From Roseibium aggregatum (GTDB taxonomy: Bacteria > Pseudomonadota > Alphaproteobacteria > Rhizobiales > Stappiaceae): a DNA stretch of 64,000 nt. Shown here piece after piece: positions 27,151-37,570 of the stretch. Below the pieces are notes generated by a model. That model was not told the DNA's origin. It searched no databases and saw only the letters and a list, made by a program, of their open reading frames with translations. A program made the translations under genes and the position numbers. Location: contig NZ_JAEKJZ010000002.1 of the NCBI RefSeq assembly GCF_017309185.1, forward strand, positions 558,001 to 622,000, written 5' to 3'. Within the stretch, counting starts at the first letter, position 1; each line of letters begins with the position of its first letter.

Positions 27151-27902
27151 CGATGCTCCATAGCCAGGGCACTGACCGGTTCTGCGCTTTCGCGGGTGAC
27201 CGGCGCGACAAACTCATACCCACCGGCCCTCACGGTCCGGATGAACTTGTAAGGCGCCCCACCCGCTTCCAGTTTCGAACGCAAGCGGCTGATAAGAATA
27301 TCGATATTGCGCCCGTTCGAGGCGCCGATCCGGCCAAGGGTGAGATCGATAAGCTGGTCGCGGCTCAACACGCGTCCGTTCCGCTCGGCCAGGACCTGCA
27401 GAAGATCGAACTCCGCCGGCGTCAGGGAAACCAGGGCGTCTTCGGCATTGAAAAGCTGCCGCGACCGGCTGTCCATCCGCCAGCCTTCAAAAAACAGTTT
27501 GCCGTTTTCCGTCTGGCGGGTCACCCCGCCCAGTTCGACACGCCGGAACAGCGCTCTGACCCTGGCGATCAATTCGCGGGGGTTGAAAGGCTTGGCCACG
27601 TAGTCGTCGGCGCCGATCTCCAGGCCGATGACACGGTCGACATCCTCGTTCTTGGCAGAGACGATGATGATGGGGACCGGGCTGGAGGCACGCAGCCGGC
27701 GGCAGATACTGATGCCGTCTTCGCCGGGCAGCATGAGGTCCAGAAGAACAAGGTCGAATCGGCCGCTCTTGAGCTGCCGGTCCATTTCAACGCCGTCCTG
27801 CACCAGCGTCACTTTAAAGTCGTTCGAAACAAGATGGCGCTTGATCAGCAACCCGATTTCAGGATCGTCTTCGACAACGAGGATATTGAAGGATCTTTGC
27901 AT
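27147..27902 (-). CDS. OmpR-family response regulator
   Basis: The 251-residue regulator has a receiver domain with the acidic pair (VVEDDPEIG), the phosphorylated Asp in DLVLLDLMLPGEDG, the conserved Thr/Ser region IIIVSAKNED and the Lys in DDYVAKPFNPREL. A winged-helix DNA-binding domain follows (LTPAEFDLLQVLAERNGRVLSRDQL and DILISRLRSKLE). I start at ATG 27902 where the family begins (MQRSFNILVVEDD); the frame is open to 27995. It is the first gene of the pair with the histidine kinase and is divergent from the repeat-containing acidic protein gene, with a CtrA box between them. Confidence 0.95.
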   Translation of the reverse strand: MQRSFNILVVEDDPEIGLLIKRHLVSNDFKVTLVQDGVEMDRQLKSGRFDLVLLDLMLPGEDGISICRRLRASSPVPIIIVSAKNEDVDRVIGLEIGADDYVAKPFNPRELIARVRALFRRVELGGVTRQTENGKLFFEGWRMDSRSRQLFNAEDALVSLTPAEFDLLQVLAERNGRVLSRDQLIDLTLGRIGASNGRNIDILISRLRSKLEAGGAPYKFIRTVRAGGYEFVAPVTRESAEPVSALAMEHR

Positions 27903-28019
27903 GGCCGCGACTTTACGCCCGAATGCAACGATATGACATTCGAAATTTTCACGAGAATTGTTTCTGAAGATTTCAGTGCCCGACTTCGGAAACACAGCGA
28001 AACCACTGCCCGCGAACGG

Positions 28020-28035
28020 TTAAGATCGGGTTAAC
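28020..28035. promoter_or_regulatory. Perfect CtrA consensus box (TTAA-N7-TTAAC)
   Basis: TTAA (28020-28023), a 7-nt spacer and TTAAC (28031-28035) match the full CtrA-binding consensus of alphaproteobacteria. The box lies 62 bp upstream of the start codon at 28098 and 118 bp upstream of the divergent response-regulator gene. It could place either gene under cell-cycle or motility control. Confidence 0.6.
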
Positions 28036-28097
28036 CTATTGGGCAGCACGGTGATCGGGCTACACGGCGTTAGCGACATAATTCAGGAGCAAGTCCC

Positions 28098-28601
28098 ATG
28101 ATGTCAATAGGCTCAATGCCCGCCATGCCCCCTTCCGGGCCATCACCGCGGGACCAGATTGTAAGCGAATTGGAAGAACAGGTCGAGGCGGGAGAAATCA
28201 CCTCCGAAGACCAGGATGCCATGCTGGAAGCGCTGGACGCCATCCACGCCGAACGCATGGAAGCCGGCCCGCCCGACTTCAGCGCCGGGCCTCCTTCGGA
28301 AGAAGAAATGCAGGCCAATTTCGAATCCATGCTGTCGGAGCAGGTCGAAGCCGGCACGCTGGATCAGGACCAGGCCGATCAGCTTTCTGAAATGTTTGCC
28401 AGCGGCGAACTCGGCGGCCCTCCGGCCGGCGGCGACATGCCTCCCCCGCCGCCTCCGGGCGGAGGCGAGTCCGGCAGCGACTCGACGGAAGAGCTTATGA
28501 CCACTCTCCTTGAGAGCCTGCAAAGCAGCAACAGCTACAACGAATCCGGAGATCAGGCCACGACCAGCATTTCTTCTCTGCTGGCCGACTACAAGGTCTG
28601 A
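28098..28601 (+). CDS. Acidic protein with two internal repeats, function unknown
   Basis: The 167-residue acidic protein has no signal peptide or membrane segment. Two similar helical segments are visible: ELEEQVEAGEITSEDQDAML (about residues 25-44) and MLSEQVEAGTLDQDQADQL (about residues 76-94). Both share a Glu-Gln-Val-Glu-Ala-Gly core followed by an acidic Asp-Gln segment, loosely like EF-hand-type repeats but without a convincing calcium loop. A Pro/Gly-rich linker (PPPPPPGGGESGSDS) separates them from a Ser-rich tail. It sits downstream of a perfect CtrA box and ahead of a strong terminator, so it is a single-gene unit. I do not recognise its function. Confidence 0.75.
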   Translation: MMSIGSMPAMPPSGPSPRDQIVSELEEQVEAGEITSEDQDAMLEALDAIHAERMEAGPPDFSAGPPSEEEMQANFESMLSEQVEAGTLDQDQADQLSEMFASGELGGPPAGGDMPPPPPPGGGESGSDSTEELMTTLLESLQSSNSYNESGDQATTSISSLLADYKV

Positions 28602-28671
28602 CCGTTCGAAATCGTCCGGACTCCCACGCCGGACGTGACCATAACAACGATTTGCCTGCCTTGAAAACTTG

Positions 28672-28701
28672 CGGCCGCTCTGGAAGCGGCCGTTTTGTTT
28701 T
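28672..28701 (+). terminator. Intrinsic terminator after the repeat-containing acidic protein gene
   Basis: CGGCCGCT (28672-28679) pairs with AGCGGCCG (28685-28692) over 8 bp with a 5-nt loop, followed by TTTTGTTTT. This is a good intrinsic terminator on the plus strand, before the convergent helicase gene. Confidence 0.75.
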
Positions 28702-28736
28702 GCCGGGGCTCCTGTCGGGACGACGCAGACCCGGCC

Positions 28737-31187
28737 TCAATGACGTTCGACGAAGCTGTCGATGACCTTCTTCACGCCGGCCTTCTCGAAGTCGATGGTC
28801 AGTTTGTTGCCTTCAATGGACTGGATCGCGCCGTAGCCGAACTTGATGTGGAACACCCGTTCTCCAAGGGAATAGTCCGACGGCGTCTCGCTGACGGATT
28901 TGGCGACCAGCTCGCCCTCGATGGTCAGTGGCCCCTGCCGCTTCATGCGGGCCGATTTGTAGCCACGCCCGCCGCCGTCGGAAAACCCATCCGACGCCTG
29001 CCGCGCCTTTTGCGCGCGCTGCCAGCCGGGCGTGGAATAGCTGCCCTTGTCGAAAGGATCGTGGCTGTCGAAACGCGATGGCCCATAGCCACCGCCGCCA
29101 TACCCGCCGTAATTGGAGGAAGGTTCCCCGATCTCGACATGGTCCGGCGGCAATTCGTCGAGGAAGCGCGAAGGGACCGTCGATTGCCACAAGCCGTGGA
29201 TGCGCCGGTTGGACGCGAAGTAAAGCTTGGCGCGTTTTTTGGCGCGCGTGATGCCGACATAGGCGAGCCGCCGCTCTTCCTCCAGTCCGGCCCGTCCGCT
29301 TTCATCCAGGGAACGTTGATGCGGGAAAAGCCCCTCTTCCCAGCCCGGCAGAAAGACCGTGTCGAACTCCAGCCCCTTGGCCGAATGCAGGGTCATGATC
29401 GACACGGCGTCGGTTGCGTCGGCGTTGTCGCGGTCCATGACGAGAGCGATATGTTCCAGAAACCCCGCCATCGACTCGAAGTCTTCCATGGAGCGGATCA
29501 GTTCCTTCAGGTTGTCGAGCCGGCCGGGCGCCTCGGCGGAACGGTCCTGACGCCACATCTGCGTATAGCCGCTTTCGTCCAGAATGATTTCGGCAAGCTC
29601 CGTGTGCTTGATCCGGTCGAGCTCCCGCCGCCAGCGGTCGAAATTGTCGAGCACGGCCTTCAGCGCGTTGCGCGGCTTCGGTTTGAGCTCTTCCGTGTCG
29701 ATCAGCTGGCTGGCCGCCTGCATCAGCGGCATGCGCTCGGCGCGGGCCAGCCCGTGCACGAGCTTCAGGGTTGCGTCGCCAAGGCCGCGCTTGGGCGTGT
29801 TGACGATCCGTTCGAACGCCAGGTCGTCCGCCGGCTGGGCCACGCAGCGGAAATAGGCCATGGCGTCGCGGATTTCCATGCGCTCGTAGAAGCGGGGGCC
29901 ACCGATGACCCGGTAATTGAGACCGAGTGTGACAAAGCGGTCTTCGAACTCGCGCATCTGGAAGGACGCGCGCACCAGCACAGCCATTTCGTTCAGGGAA
30001 TGGCCCTTCGCCTGCAGGGCCTCGATCTCATCGCCGATCGTTCGGGCCTCTTCCTCCGAATCCCAAACTGACGCAACAGAAACAAGATCATGGTCCGGTT
30101 CGTTGAAGTCGGTAAACAGCGTCTTGCCGAGGCGCCCCTCGTTGTGGGCGATCAGATGCGAGGCGGCGGCGAGGATATGGCTGGTGGAGCGGTAATTGCG
30201 CTCAAGCCGGATCACCTCCGCGCCCTTGAAGTCGTGCTCGAAGCGCAGGATGTTGTCCACCTCCGCACCGCGCCAGCCGTAGATCGACTGGTCGTCGTCG
30301 CCGACGCAACAGACGTTCGGATTGCCCTGGGCCAACAGCCGCAACCAGAGATACTGCGCGATGTTGGTATCCTGATACTCGTCCACCAGCATGTAGCGGA
30401 ACCGGCGCTGGTATTCGGAAAGCACGTCCGGGTTGGTCTTGAACAGCGTGATGACATGGAGCAGCAGGTCGCCGAAGTCGGCGGCGTTCAGCACCGACAG
30501 GCGGTCCTGGTATTCTTCGTAGAGCTTTCGGCCCCTGCCGTTGGCGAAGGCCCGCGCCTCCCCTTCCGGGACCTGGTCCGGCGTCAGCGCGCGGTTCTTC
30601 CAGCTGTCGAGCGTGCTGGCGAAAGCCTTGGCCGTCCAGCGCTTGTCATCGAGCCCCTCGGCCTGGATGATCTGCTTGATCAGGCGAATCTGGTCGTCCG
30701 TGTCGAGAATCGAGAAACTCGATTTCAGCCCGACGAGTTCGGCATGCTTGCGCAGGATCTTGACGCAGATGGAGTGAAACGTGCCGAGCCAGGCCATGCC
30801 CTCCACATTGCCGCCGACGAAACCGGCGATACGCTCCTTCATCTCGCGAGCGGCCTTGTTGGTGAAGGTCACTGCTAGAATTTCCGAAGGCCTTGCTAGT
30901 CCCGATGCCAGAATATGCGCGATGCGGGTGGTCAGGACCCTTGTCTTGCCGGTACCCGCACCGGCCAGCACCAGAACCGGCCCCTCCGTCGTTTCCACGG
31001 CAAGGCGCTGTTCCGGGTTGAGACCGGTCAGATAATCCGGCGCCCGCCGGGCCGCCATGGCGCGGGCGGCAATCCCTCCTTGCGGGCGTTCCGGTACAGG
31101 CGCCGGGTTCGCTCGCGTGCCGACGGGCTGAAACGGATCGTCGAAAGGATCGTCAAAGGAGTCGTCATACCCGTTCGGGTCTGCCAT
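28737..31187 (-). CDS. UvrD/PcrA-type ATP-dependent DNA helicase
   Basis: The 816-residue SF1A 3'-5' helicase acts in repair and replication restart. It has LNPEQRLAVETTEGPVLVLAGAGTGKTRVL (Q motif and Walker A), ILAVTFTNKAAREMKERI, VDEYQDTNIAQYLWL (Walker B), DQSIYGWRGAEV (motif III), ERNYRSTSHIL, MTLHSAKGLEFDTVFLPGWEEG (motif V) and RRLAYVGITRAKK (motif VI). The C-terminus ends in a Tudor-like RNA-polymerase-binding segment (VFHIKFGYGAIQSIEGNKLTIDFE), as in PcrA. I use ATG 31187. The frame is open to 31334 but that stretch is not family-like and overlaps a repeat. Confidence 0.95.
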   Translation of the reverse strand: MADPNGYDDSFDDPFDDPFQPVGTRANPAPVPERPQGGIAARAMAARRAPDYLTGLNPEQRLAVETTEGPVLVLAGAGTGKTRVLTTRIAHILASGLARPSEILAVTFTNKAAREMKERIAGFVGGNVEGMAWLGTFHSICVKILRKHAELVGLKSSFSILDTDDQIRLIKQIIQAEGLDDKRWTAKAFASTLDSWKNRALTPDQVPEGEARAFANGRGRKLYEEYQDRLSVLNAADFGDLLLHVITLFKTNPDVLSEYQRRFRYMLVDEYQDTNIAQYLWLRLLAQGNPNVCCVGDDDQSIYGWRGAEVDNILRFEHDFKGAEVIRLERNYRSTSHILAAASHLIAHNEGRLGKTLFTDFNEPDHDLVSVASVWDSEEEARTIGDEIEALQAKGHSLNEMAVLVRASFQMREFEDRFVTLGLNYRVIGGPRFYERMEIRDAMAYFRCVAQPADDLAFERIVNTPKRGLGDATLKLVHGLARAERMPLMQAASQLIDTEELKPKPRNALKAVLDNFDRWRRELDRIKHTELAEIILDESGYTQMWRQDRSAEAPGRLDNLKELIRSMEDFESMAGFLEHIALVMDRDNADATDAVSIMTLHSAKGLEFDTVFLPGWEEGLFPHQRSLDESGRAGLEEERRLAYVGITRAKKRAKLYFASNRRIHGLWQSTVPSRFLDELPPDHVEIGEPSSNYGGYGGGGYGPSRFDSHDPFDKGSYSTPGWQRAQKARQASDGFSDGGGRGYKSARMKRQGPLTIEGELVAKSVSETPSDYSLGERVFHIKFGYGAIQSIEGNKLTIDFEKAGVKKVIDSFVERH

Positions 31188-31327
31188 GAAGTCTGGTCCG
31201 GTGTTCTCAGAAGCTGTCAGCGGAGAACAATATAGCAACAAAACGGCGCTGGCGAGGCGGGAAAAGGGGAAATGGTGGGGACAAGGGAGCTGTAACTCCT
31301 GAAGGCTGCCCTTCCCCTCCCCTTTCC
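31188..31327. other. Non-coding stretch upstream of the helicase, leading into the repeat array
   Basis: No gene, convincing promoter or RNA is seen in these 140 bp. The stretch lies between the helicase start and the first repeat copy. With the repeats it forms a gene-free block of about 427 bp up to 31614. Confidence 0.6.
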
Positions 31328-31440
31328 TTGCCAACCCTGTGCAGGCCGGAATCCGCTAACTGCAAGCGCTCGCGGTTCCTTACCCATGCAGGGCGTACCA
31401 GATCCCGGTCCTGACGCTCCGCACCAAACCGGGACGACAA
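31328..31440. repeat. Structured intergenic repeat, copy A (113 bp)
   Basis: Copy A has the same length as copy B and differs by 5 of the last 59 bases. Its right half contains the conserved GATCCCGGTCCTGACGCTCC segment and ends in ACCGGGACGACAA. The first hairpin is partly eroded. Confidence 0.85.
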
Positions 31441-31490
31441 CTGAGAGCCGTTGGCGAATATTTGTAAATTTCAAGCCCTCCGCACCTACC

Positions 31491-31603
31491 TTGTCATCCC
31501 TGCGCAGGCAGGGATCCAGTAATCGCAAGCGCTCGCGGCTCCTAACCCATGCAGGGCGTACTGGATCCCGGTCTTGACGCTCCGCGTCAAACCGGGACGA
31601 CAA
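31491..31603. repeat. Structured intergenic repeat, copy B (113 bp)
   Basis: This copy is bounded by TTGTC and GACAA inverted ends. Its left hairpin (31496-31515) has ATCCCTGC pairing with GCAGGGAT around a GCAG loop. Its right hairpin (31567-31596) pairs CCCGGT and TTGACGC with GCGTCAA and ACCGGG, with one unpaired C at 31573 and a TCC loop. It ends 11 bp from the stop codon of the GIY-YIG gene. Confidence 0.88.
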
Positions 31604-31614
31604 GAAGGGCGGTT

Positions 31615-31950
31615 TCAGGCGAGTTTTTGAAACAAGTCTTCCCAGTTGGGATTATGCTCCTCGATCATCCGGATTTTCCAGGCACGTTTCCAGCGCTTGA
31701 TCTGCTTCTCGCGCTTGATTGCCTGTTCGATCTCCTCATGCACCTCGTAATAAACCAGCCGCTTCACGCCATATTTGGAAGTGAACACGCTGCCCAGGCC
31801 GCCGCGATGGAGAGAAACCCTGCCTAGAAGGTCGTTGGTGACACCGACATAGAGCGTGCCGCCAAGTCCGCTTGCAAGGATATAGACATAGTATTGCCGG
31901 TCGAGATGCAACGTTACTTCCTTGTGCAAATCACCCAAGAAACAGCACAT
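31615..31950 (-). CDS. Small GIY-YIG nuclease family protein
   Basis: The product, of up to 111 residues, is a stand-alone GIY-YIG domain. The GIY strand is YYVYILASG, the YIG strand is TLYVGVTNDLLGRVSLHR with the catalytic Arg, then YGVKRLVYYEVHEEIEQAIKREKQIKRW with the catalytic Glu, and finally IRMIEEHNPNWEDLF. UvrC-like single-domain proteins of this type have no settled role; some are suspected structure-specific nucleases. The start is uncertain: ATG 31950 overlaps repeat copy C, while TTG 31911 is preceded by AAGGAAG and gives 98 residues that begin closer to the domain. It sits between repeat copies B and C. Confidence 0.88.
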   Translation of the reverse strand: MCCFLGDLHKEVTLHLDRQYYVYILASGLGGTLYVGVTNDLLGRVSLHRGGLGSVFTSKYGVKRLVYYEVHEEIEQAIKREKQIKRWKRAWKIRMIEEHNPNWEDLFQKLA

Positions 31951-32072
31951 TGTCGTCCCGGATTGGCTTTAGCCAAGTCCGGGATCCAGTACTCCCGAGA
32001 ACTCGCGGTTCCAGCCACCGCAGGGCGTACCGGATCCCGGCCCTGACGCTCCGCGCCAAACCGGGACGACAA
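31950..32072. repeat. Structured intergenic repeat, copy C (123 bp)
   Basis: The third copy begins with TTGTCGTCCCGG and ends with CCGGGACGACAA, so its termini are inverted repeats of each other. The left hairpin (31957-31983) pairs CCCGGA and TTGGCT with AGCCAA and TCCGGG, with one unpaired G at 31977. The right hairpin is CCCGGCCCTGACGC with GCGCCAAACCGGG. It touches the 5' end of the GIY-YIG reading frame. Confidence 0.88.
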
Positions 32073-32131
32073 GGTGAAAGAACGGAGTGCATTTCAAAAG
32101 ACAGATCCCTACGGCTTGACAGACGCGAAAC

Positions 32132-32155
32132 AAAAAAAAGCGGCCAGGAAGCCGC
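32132..32155 (-). terminator. Intrinsic terminator of the chemoreceptor gene
   Basis: On the minus strand GCGGC pairs with GCCGC across a TTCCTG loop (32140-32155), followed by eight Ts (32132-32139). It lies about 60 bp beyond the chemoreceptor stop codon. Confidence 0.85.
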
Positions 32156-32212
32156 CTTTCCAGTTCAATCTGCTGTCAGATACCGGAGCTCGACCCGGAT
32201 CACGCCGAGGCG

Positions 32213-33913
32213 TTATGCCGCCCGGACCTGATGCAGGAAGCCTTCGACCTGGCTGCGAAGCGACTTTGCGTGTTCCGACAAGTCGACCGCAACTTCCAGA
32301 ACGTCCGACGCCGCTGTGCCGGTGTCGGACGCTGCCTGCGCAACATCGCCGATCGTGCTGCCGACTTCCGCCGTTCCCTGCGCGGCCTGCTGGGTGCTGG
32401 AGGCGATTTCCTGGGTGGCGACACCCTGCTCGCCGACGGCGACCGAGATCGAGTCGGAGATCGACTTGATGCGCCCGATGGTCTCGCTGATCGACTGGAT
32501 GGCTTCGACCGCCTCGCTCGTGGCCGACTGCATGCCGGCGATCTGCGCACCGATTTCCTCTGTCGCCTTCGCCGTCTGGGTGGCCAGGTTCTTCACTTCC
32601 GACGCCACCACGGCAAAGCCCTTACCCGCCTCGCCGGCCCGGGCCGCCTCGATGGTCGCGTTGAGAGCCAGAAGGTTGGTCTGTTCTGCAATCCCGCTGA
32701 TAAGCTCGATCACTTCGCCGATCTTGTTGCCGGCATCAGCGAGCCCGCGAACGGTCTCGTTGGTTCTGAGCGCTTCCGCATTGGCCTGATTGGAAATCTC
32801 CGCCGCTTCACCGACCTGGCGGTTGATCTCGCCGATGGAGGCCGACATTTCCTCCGCCGCGGACGCCGCGGTCTGGACGTTCTGGGAGGCGTGTTCGGCG
32901 GAATTCGCAACCGAGGAGGCCTGCTGACGCGTCTGTTCCGCGACCGACGACATCGACTGCGCCGTCGTCTGCATCCGCGACGAGGACTCCGACACCGTCT
33001 CGACGATGCCCATCAGGCCGGTTTCAAACTGGTCGGCGAGTGCCGTCATGGCCGCACGCTTTTCCTGCGCGGCCTGCTGCTCCCGCTCGACCTTCTCCTG
33101 TTCCATGCGCTCCACCTCGAGGGCGTTGCGGCGGAACACTTCTAGCGCCTTGGCCATCTGGCCGATTTCGTCGCGGCGGTCGGCGGCCGGAACATCCACG
33201 TCGGAATTGCCGTCGGCCAGCGCTGTCATCGATCCGATGATGCGCGTGAACGGCCGCGAAATCATCCTTGAGATCAGCCAGTTCAAAAACAGGCCGACAC
33301 CGGCAATCGCGACCGCCGTAATCAGGAAGAGGCGCAAGGCGTCCTTGGCATCGGCGAGCGTTGCCCCGGTTGCCGACATGCGCAACCCGTCAACCGTCTC
33401 GTTCAGCTTTTCGACATCCCCCTGAAGCAAGGCGTAATATTTGATTGCCGAATTCATGAAGATGCTGCCGGTCGCGACATCCAGAAGCGCCATTTCCGCG
33501 GTCTCAAGCGCCGAATTCTGATATTCCTTGGCATGCGCCACCGCTTCCGCCTGCAACTCCTGCAACCCGGCGTCCGACAGGGCACTAAAATCGAGCGACT
33601 CGAAATTCGAAACGATCGAGTTCAATTTCTCGACCGCCTGTTCGGCGCTCGCATTGATCTTGTCCTCGTTGGTTTCATTGACTGCGGTCGTCATGAGATC
33701 GTAAAGCGCGAGCTGCGCGTTCGACAGCTTGCCGCTTACCGCCGTCATGTCGGCGAATGCCCGGATCTGCACATTGCTGAGCGTATCGATGGCGCTCCGC
33801 TGGCGCTCGATCGTCAGGAAGGAAATAACCGTCACGATCGCCAGACCGGCCAGCAGGATCGCCGGGGTTACAAACATTTTCTTGGATAGCGCCAGGTTGG
33901 CAAACCAGTTCAT
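32213..33913 (-). CDS. Methyl-accepting chemotaxis protein
   Basis: The 566-residue chemoreceptor has an N-terminal TM (about residues 10-32, [21 protein letters not shown]) and a periplasmic helical-bundle sensor of about 150 residues. TM2 ([21 protein letters not shown]) is followed by HAMP ([24 protein letters not shown]) and a long signalling coiled coil. The hairpin tip [31 protein letters not shown] contacts CheA/CheW. No C-terminal pentapeptide CheR tether is evident. I start at ATG 33913, behind GGAG with 7-nt spacing. It follows the secreted Cache protein gene by 109 bp on the same strand, suggesting a two-part sensor. Confidence 0.94.
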   Translation of the reverse strand: MNWFANLALSKKMFVTPAILLAGLAIVTVISFLTIERQRSAIDTLSNVQIRAFADMTAVSGKLSNAQLALYDLMTTAVNETNEDKINASAEQAVEKLNSIVSNFESLDFSALSDAGLQELQAEAVAHAKEYQNSALETAEMALLDVATGSIFMNSAIKYYALLQGDVEKLNETVDGLRMSATGATLADAKDALRLFLITAVAIAGVGLFLNWLISRMISRPFTRIIGSMTALADGNSDVDVPAADRRDEIGQMAKALEVFRRNALEVERMEQEKVEREQQAAQEKRAAMTALADQFETGLMGIVETVSESSSRMQTTAQSMSSVAEQTRQQASSVANSAEHASQNVQTAASAAEEMSASIGEINRQVGEAAEISNQANAEALRTNETVRGLADAGNKIGEVIELISGIAEQTNLLALNATIEAARAGEAGKGFAVVASEVKNLATQTAKATEEIGAQIAGMQSATSEAVEAIQSISETIGRIKSISDSISVAVGEQGVATQEIASSTQQAAQGTAEVGSTIGDVAQAASDTGTAASDVLEVAVDLSEHAKSLRSQVEGFLHQVRAA

Positions 33914-34022
33914 TGCCCGACTCCGTTCTGTTCCGTTGCCGGAAGCCGGTGACATTTCGACAGTCACCGGCCTCCCGTCTCATGCCGAAGCCAGTCCGGC
34001 ATCCAATTGATCGGCCCTGGCC

Positions 34023-34478
34023 TTACTTGTAGATACCGACGCCACAGACGTAATCATCGGCAGCCTTCACGACCGAAGACTTCTGTTCCACTTTCTTGCT
34101 GACAGGATTGGGCCAACGGTAATCGACCCAGCCACCGCCGGCTTTTCCTGTTGCGATGAGTTCCGCAATGAATGCCTTGCCGTCCGCATCCTTAAGGCCC
34201 GACAGATCGCGACCGATCATCTTCGCGTTCGCGCCATGGGCGACGGTGTTTCCAGCCGCGTCGAAGCAGAACAGATAGAGATCGCGATCCTGCCAGCCTT
34301 CGCCTTGCGCGGTAAAATCCTTGAAGGCCTTGTCTGCGCCGACGGACTGGTAATGCGCCACGGCCTTGTCGAGCATTGCGGAGGCTTCTTCCGCGGTTCC
34401 GTTGTCCCCGGCGACAGCCAGGCTGCCTACCATCGTCAATGCGGCGGCGGAAATTGCAACACACTTGAGAGTCTTCAT
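34023..34478 (-). CDS. Secreted single-Cache-domain protein
   Basis: The 151-residue protein has a Sec signal peptide ending at about residue 23 (CVAISAAALTMVGSLAVAG) and a single Cache domain of the sCache_2 type: EASAMLDKAVAHYQSVGADKAFKDFTAQ, DLYLFCFDAAGNTVAHG, MIGRDLSGLKDADGKAFIAELI and GGWVDYRWPNPVSKKVEQKSS. The domain normally forms the ligand-binding part of chemoreceptors and kinases; here it is a free periplasmic protein. The start has a good AGAGGAG site. It lies directly upstream of the chemoreceptor gene, so it may act as its binding-protein partner. Confidence 0.9.
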   Translation of the reverse strand: MKTLKCVAISAAALTMVGSLAVAGDNGTAEEASAMLDKAVAHYQSVGADKAFKDFTAQGEGWQDRDLYLFCFDAAGNTVAHGANAKMIGRDLSGLKDADGKAFIAELIATGKAGGGWVDYRWPNPVSKKVEQKSSVVKAADDYVCGVGIYK

Positions 34479-34499
34479 GCTTCACTCCTCTTGAACTCA

Positions 34500-34740
34500 A
34501 TTCAGAGTTTAGAGAAATGACCCGAAATTGCTAAAATAAGTATAACTGACAAGAAAATCTGTGCTTCAGATTCAAAATCATATGAAACAAAATAAAAATT
34601 ACAAAATTTGCATTTTAAATAAAACAACAATGTACAAATTTATATATTTTACTTAGCGTAAATTTCAAAATCAAATGTAAAAACATTAAAAAATGAATTC
34701 CATTGAACGATAAAACGATAAAAAAATGAAATTTACGTCA
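34500..34740. other. AT-rich intergenic island
   Basis: This stretch of about 240 bp is visibly far richer in A and T than the rest of the window, with many A- and T-runs such as ATTTTAAATAAAAC. No gene fits in it. It lies directly upstream of the Cache protein gene and probably holds its promoter. The run from 34741 to 35032 also contains no gene I can support. Confidence 0.6.
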
Positions 34741-35032
34741 GGATCAAAAGTTGAATTTTTGAGAAATCAGCCTGACGCAACGTCCGGAAAGGCGACAAAG
34801 CGGCACCGAATCACAACTTACGCTACGTCTTTCCGCATTATGGCACGCCGCCACAGACCCGACATCGAATACAACCGTAGGGAAGTCATCGAACCAGGCA
34901 ACAAGCCTATTCCGCCGAAGGCCTGTCGCAGGCCGGTATGTCGACGTCTGGTACGGTCCGAAAGCCCCGGGAAACATCTCGGCCGACGCATATTCAAGGT
35001 TTTCCGGATTCGATCCGGAGCAGCGGAAGAGG

Positions 35033-37533
<2,501 letters not shown>

Positions 37534-37544
37534 CACTTATAAAG

Positions 37545-37570
37545 AACGGCGGGAGCATTATCCCGCCGTT
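37545..37570. terminator. Bidirectional hairpin terminator overlapping the recN stop codon
   Basis: AACGGCGGGA (37545-37554) and TCCCGCCGTT (37561-37570) form a 10-bp stem with a 6-nt loop. The loop contains the recN stop codon (37558-37560 on the minus strand). It lies between the ends of the small membrane protein gene and recN. Confidence 0.75.
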
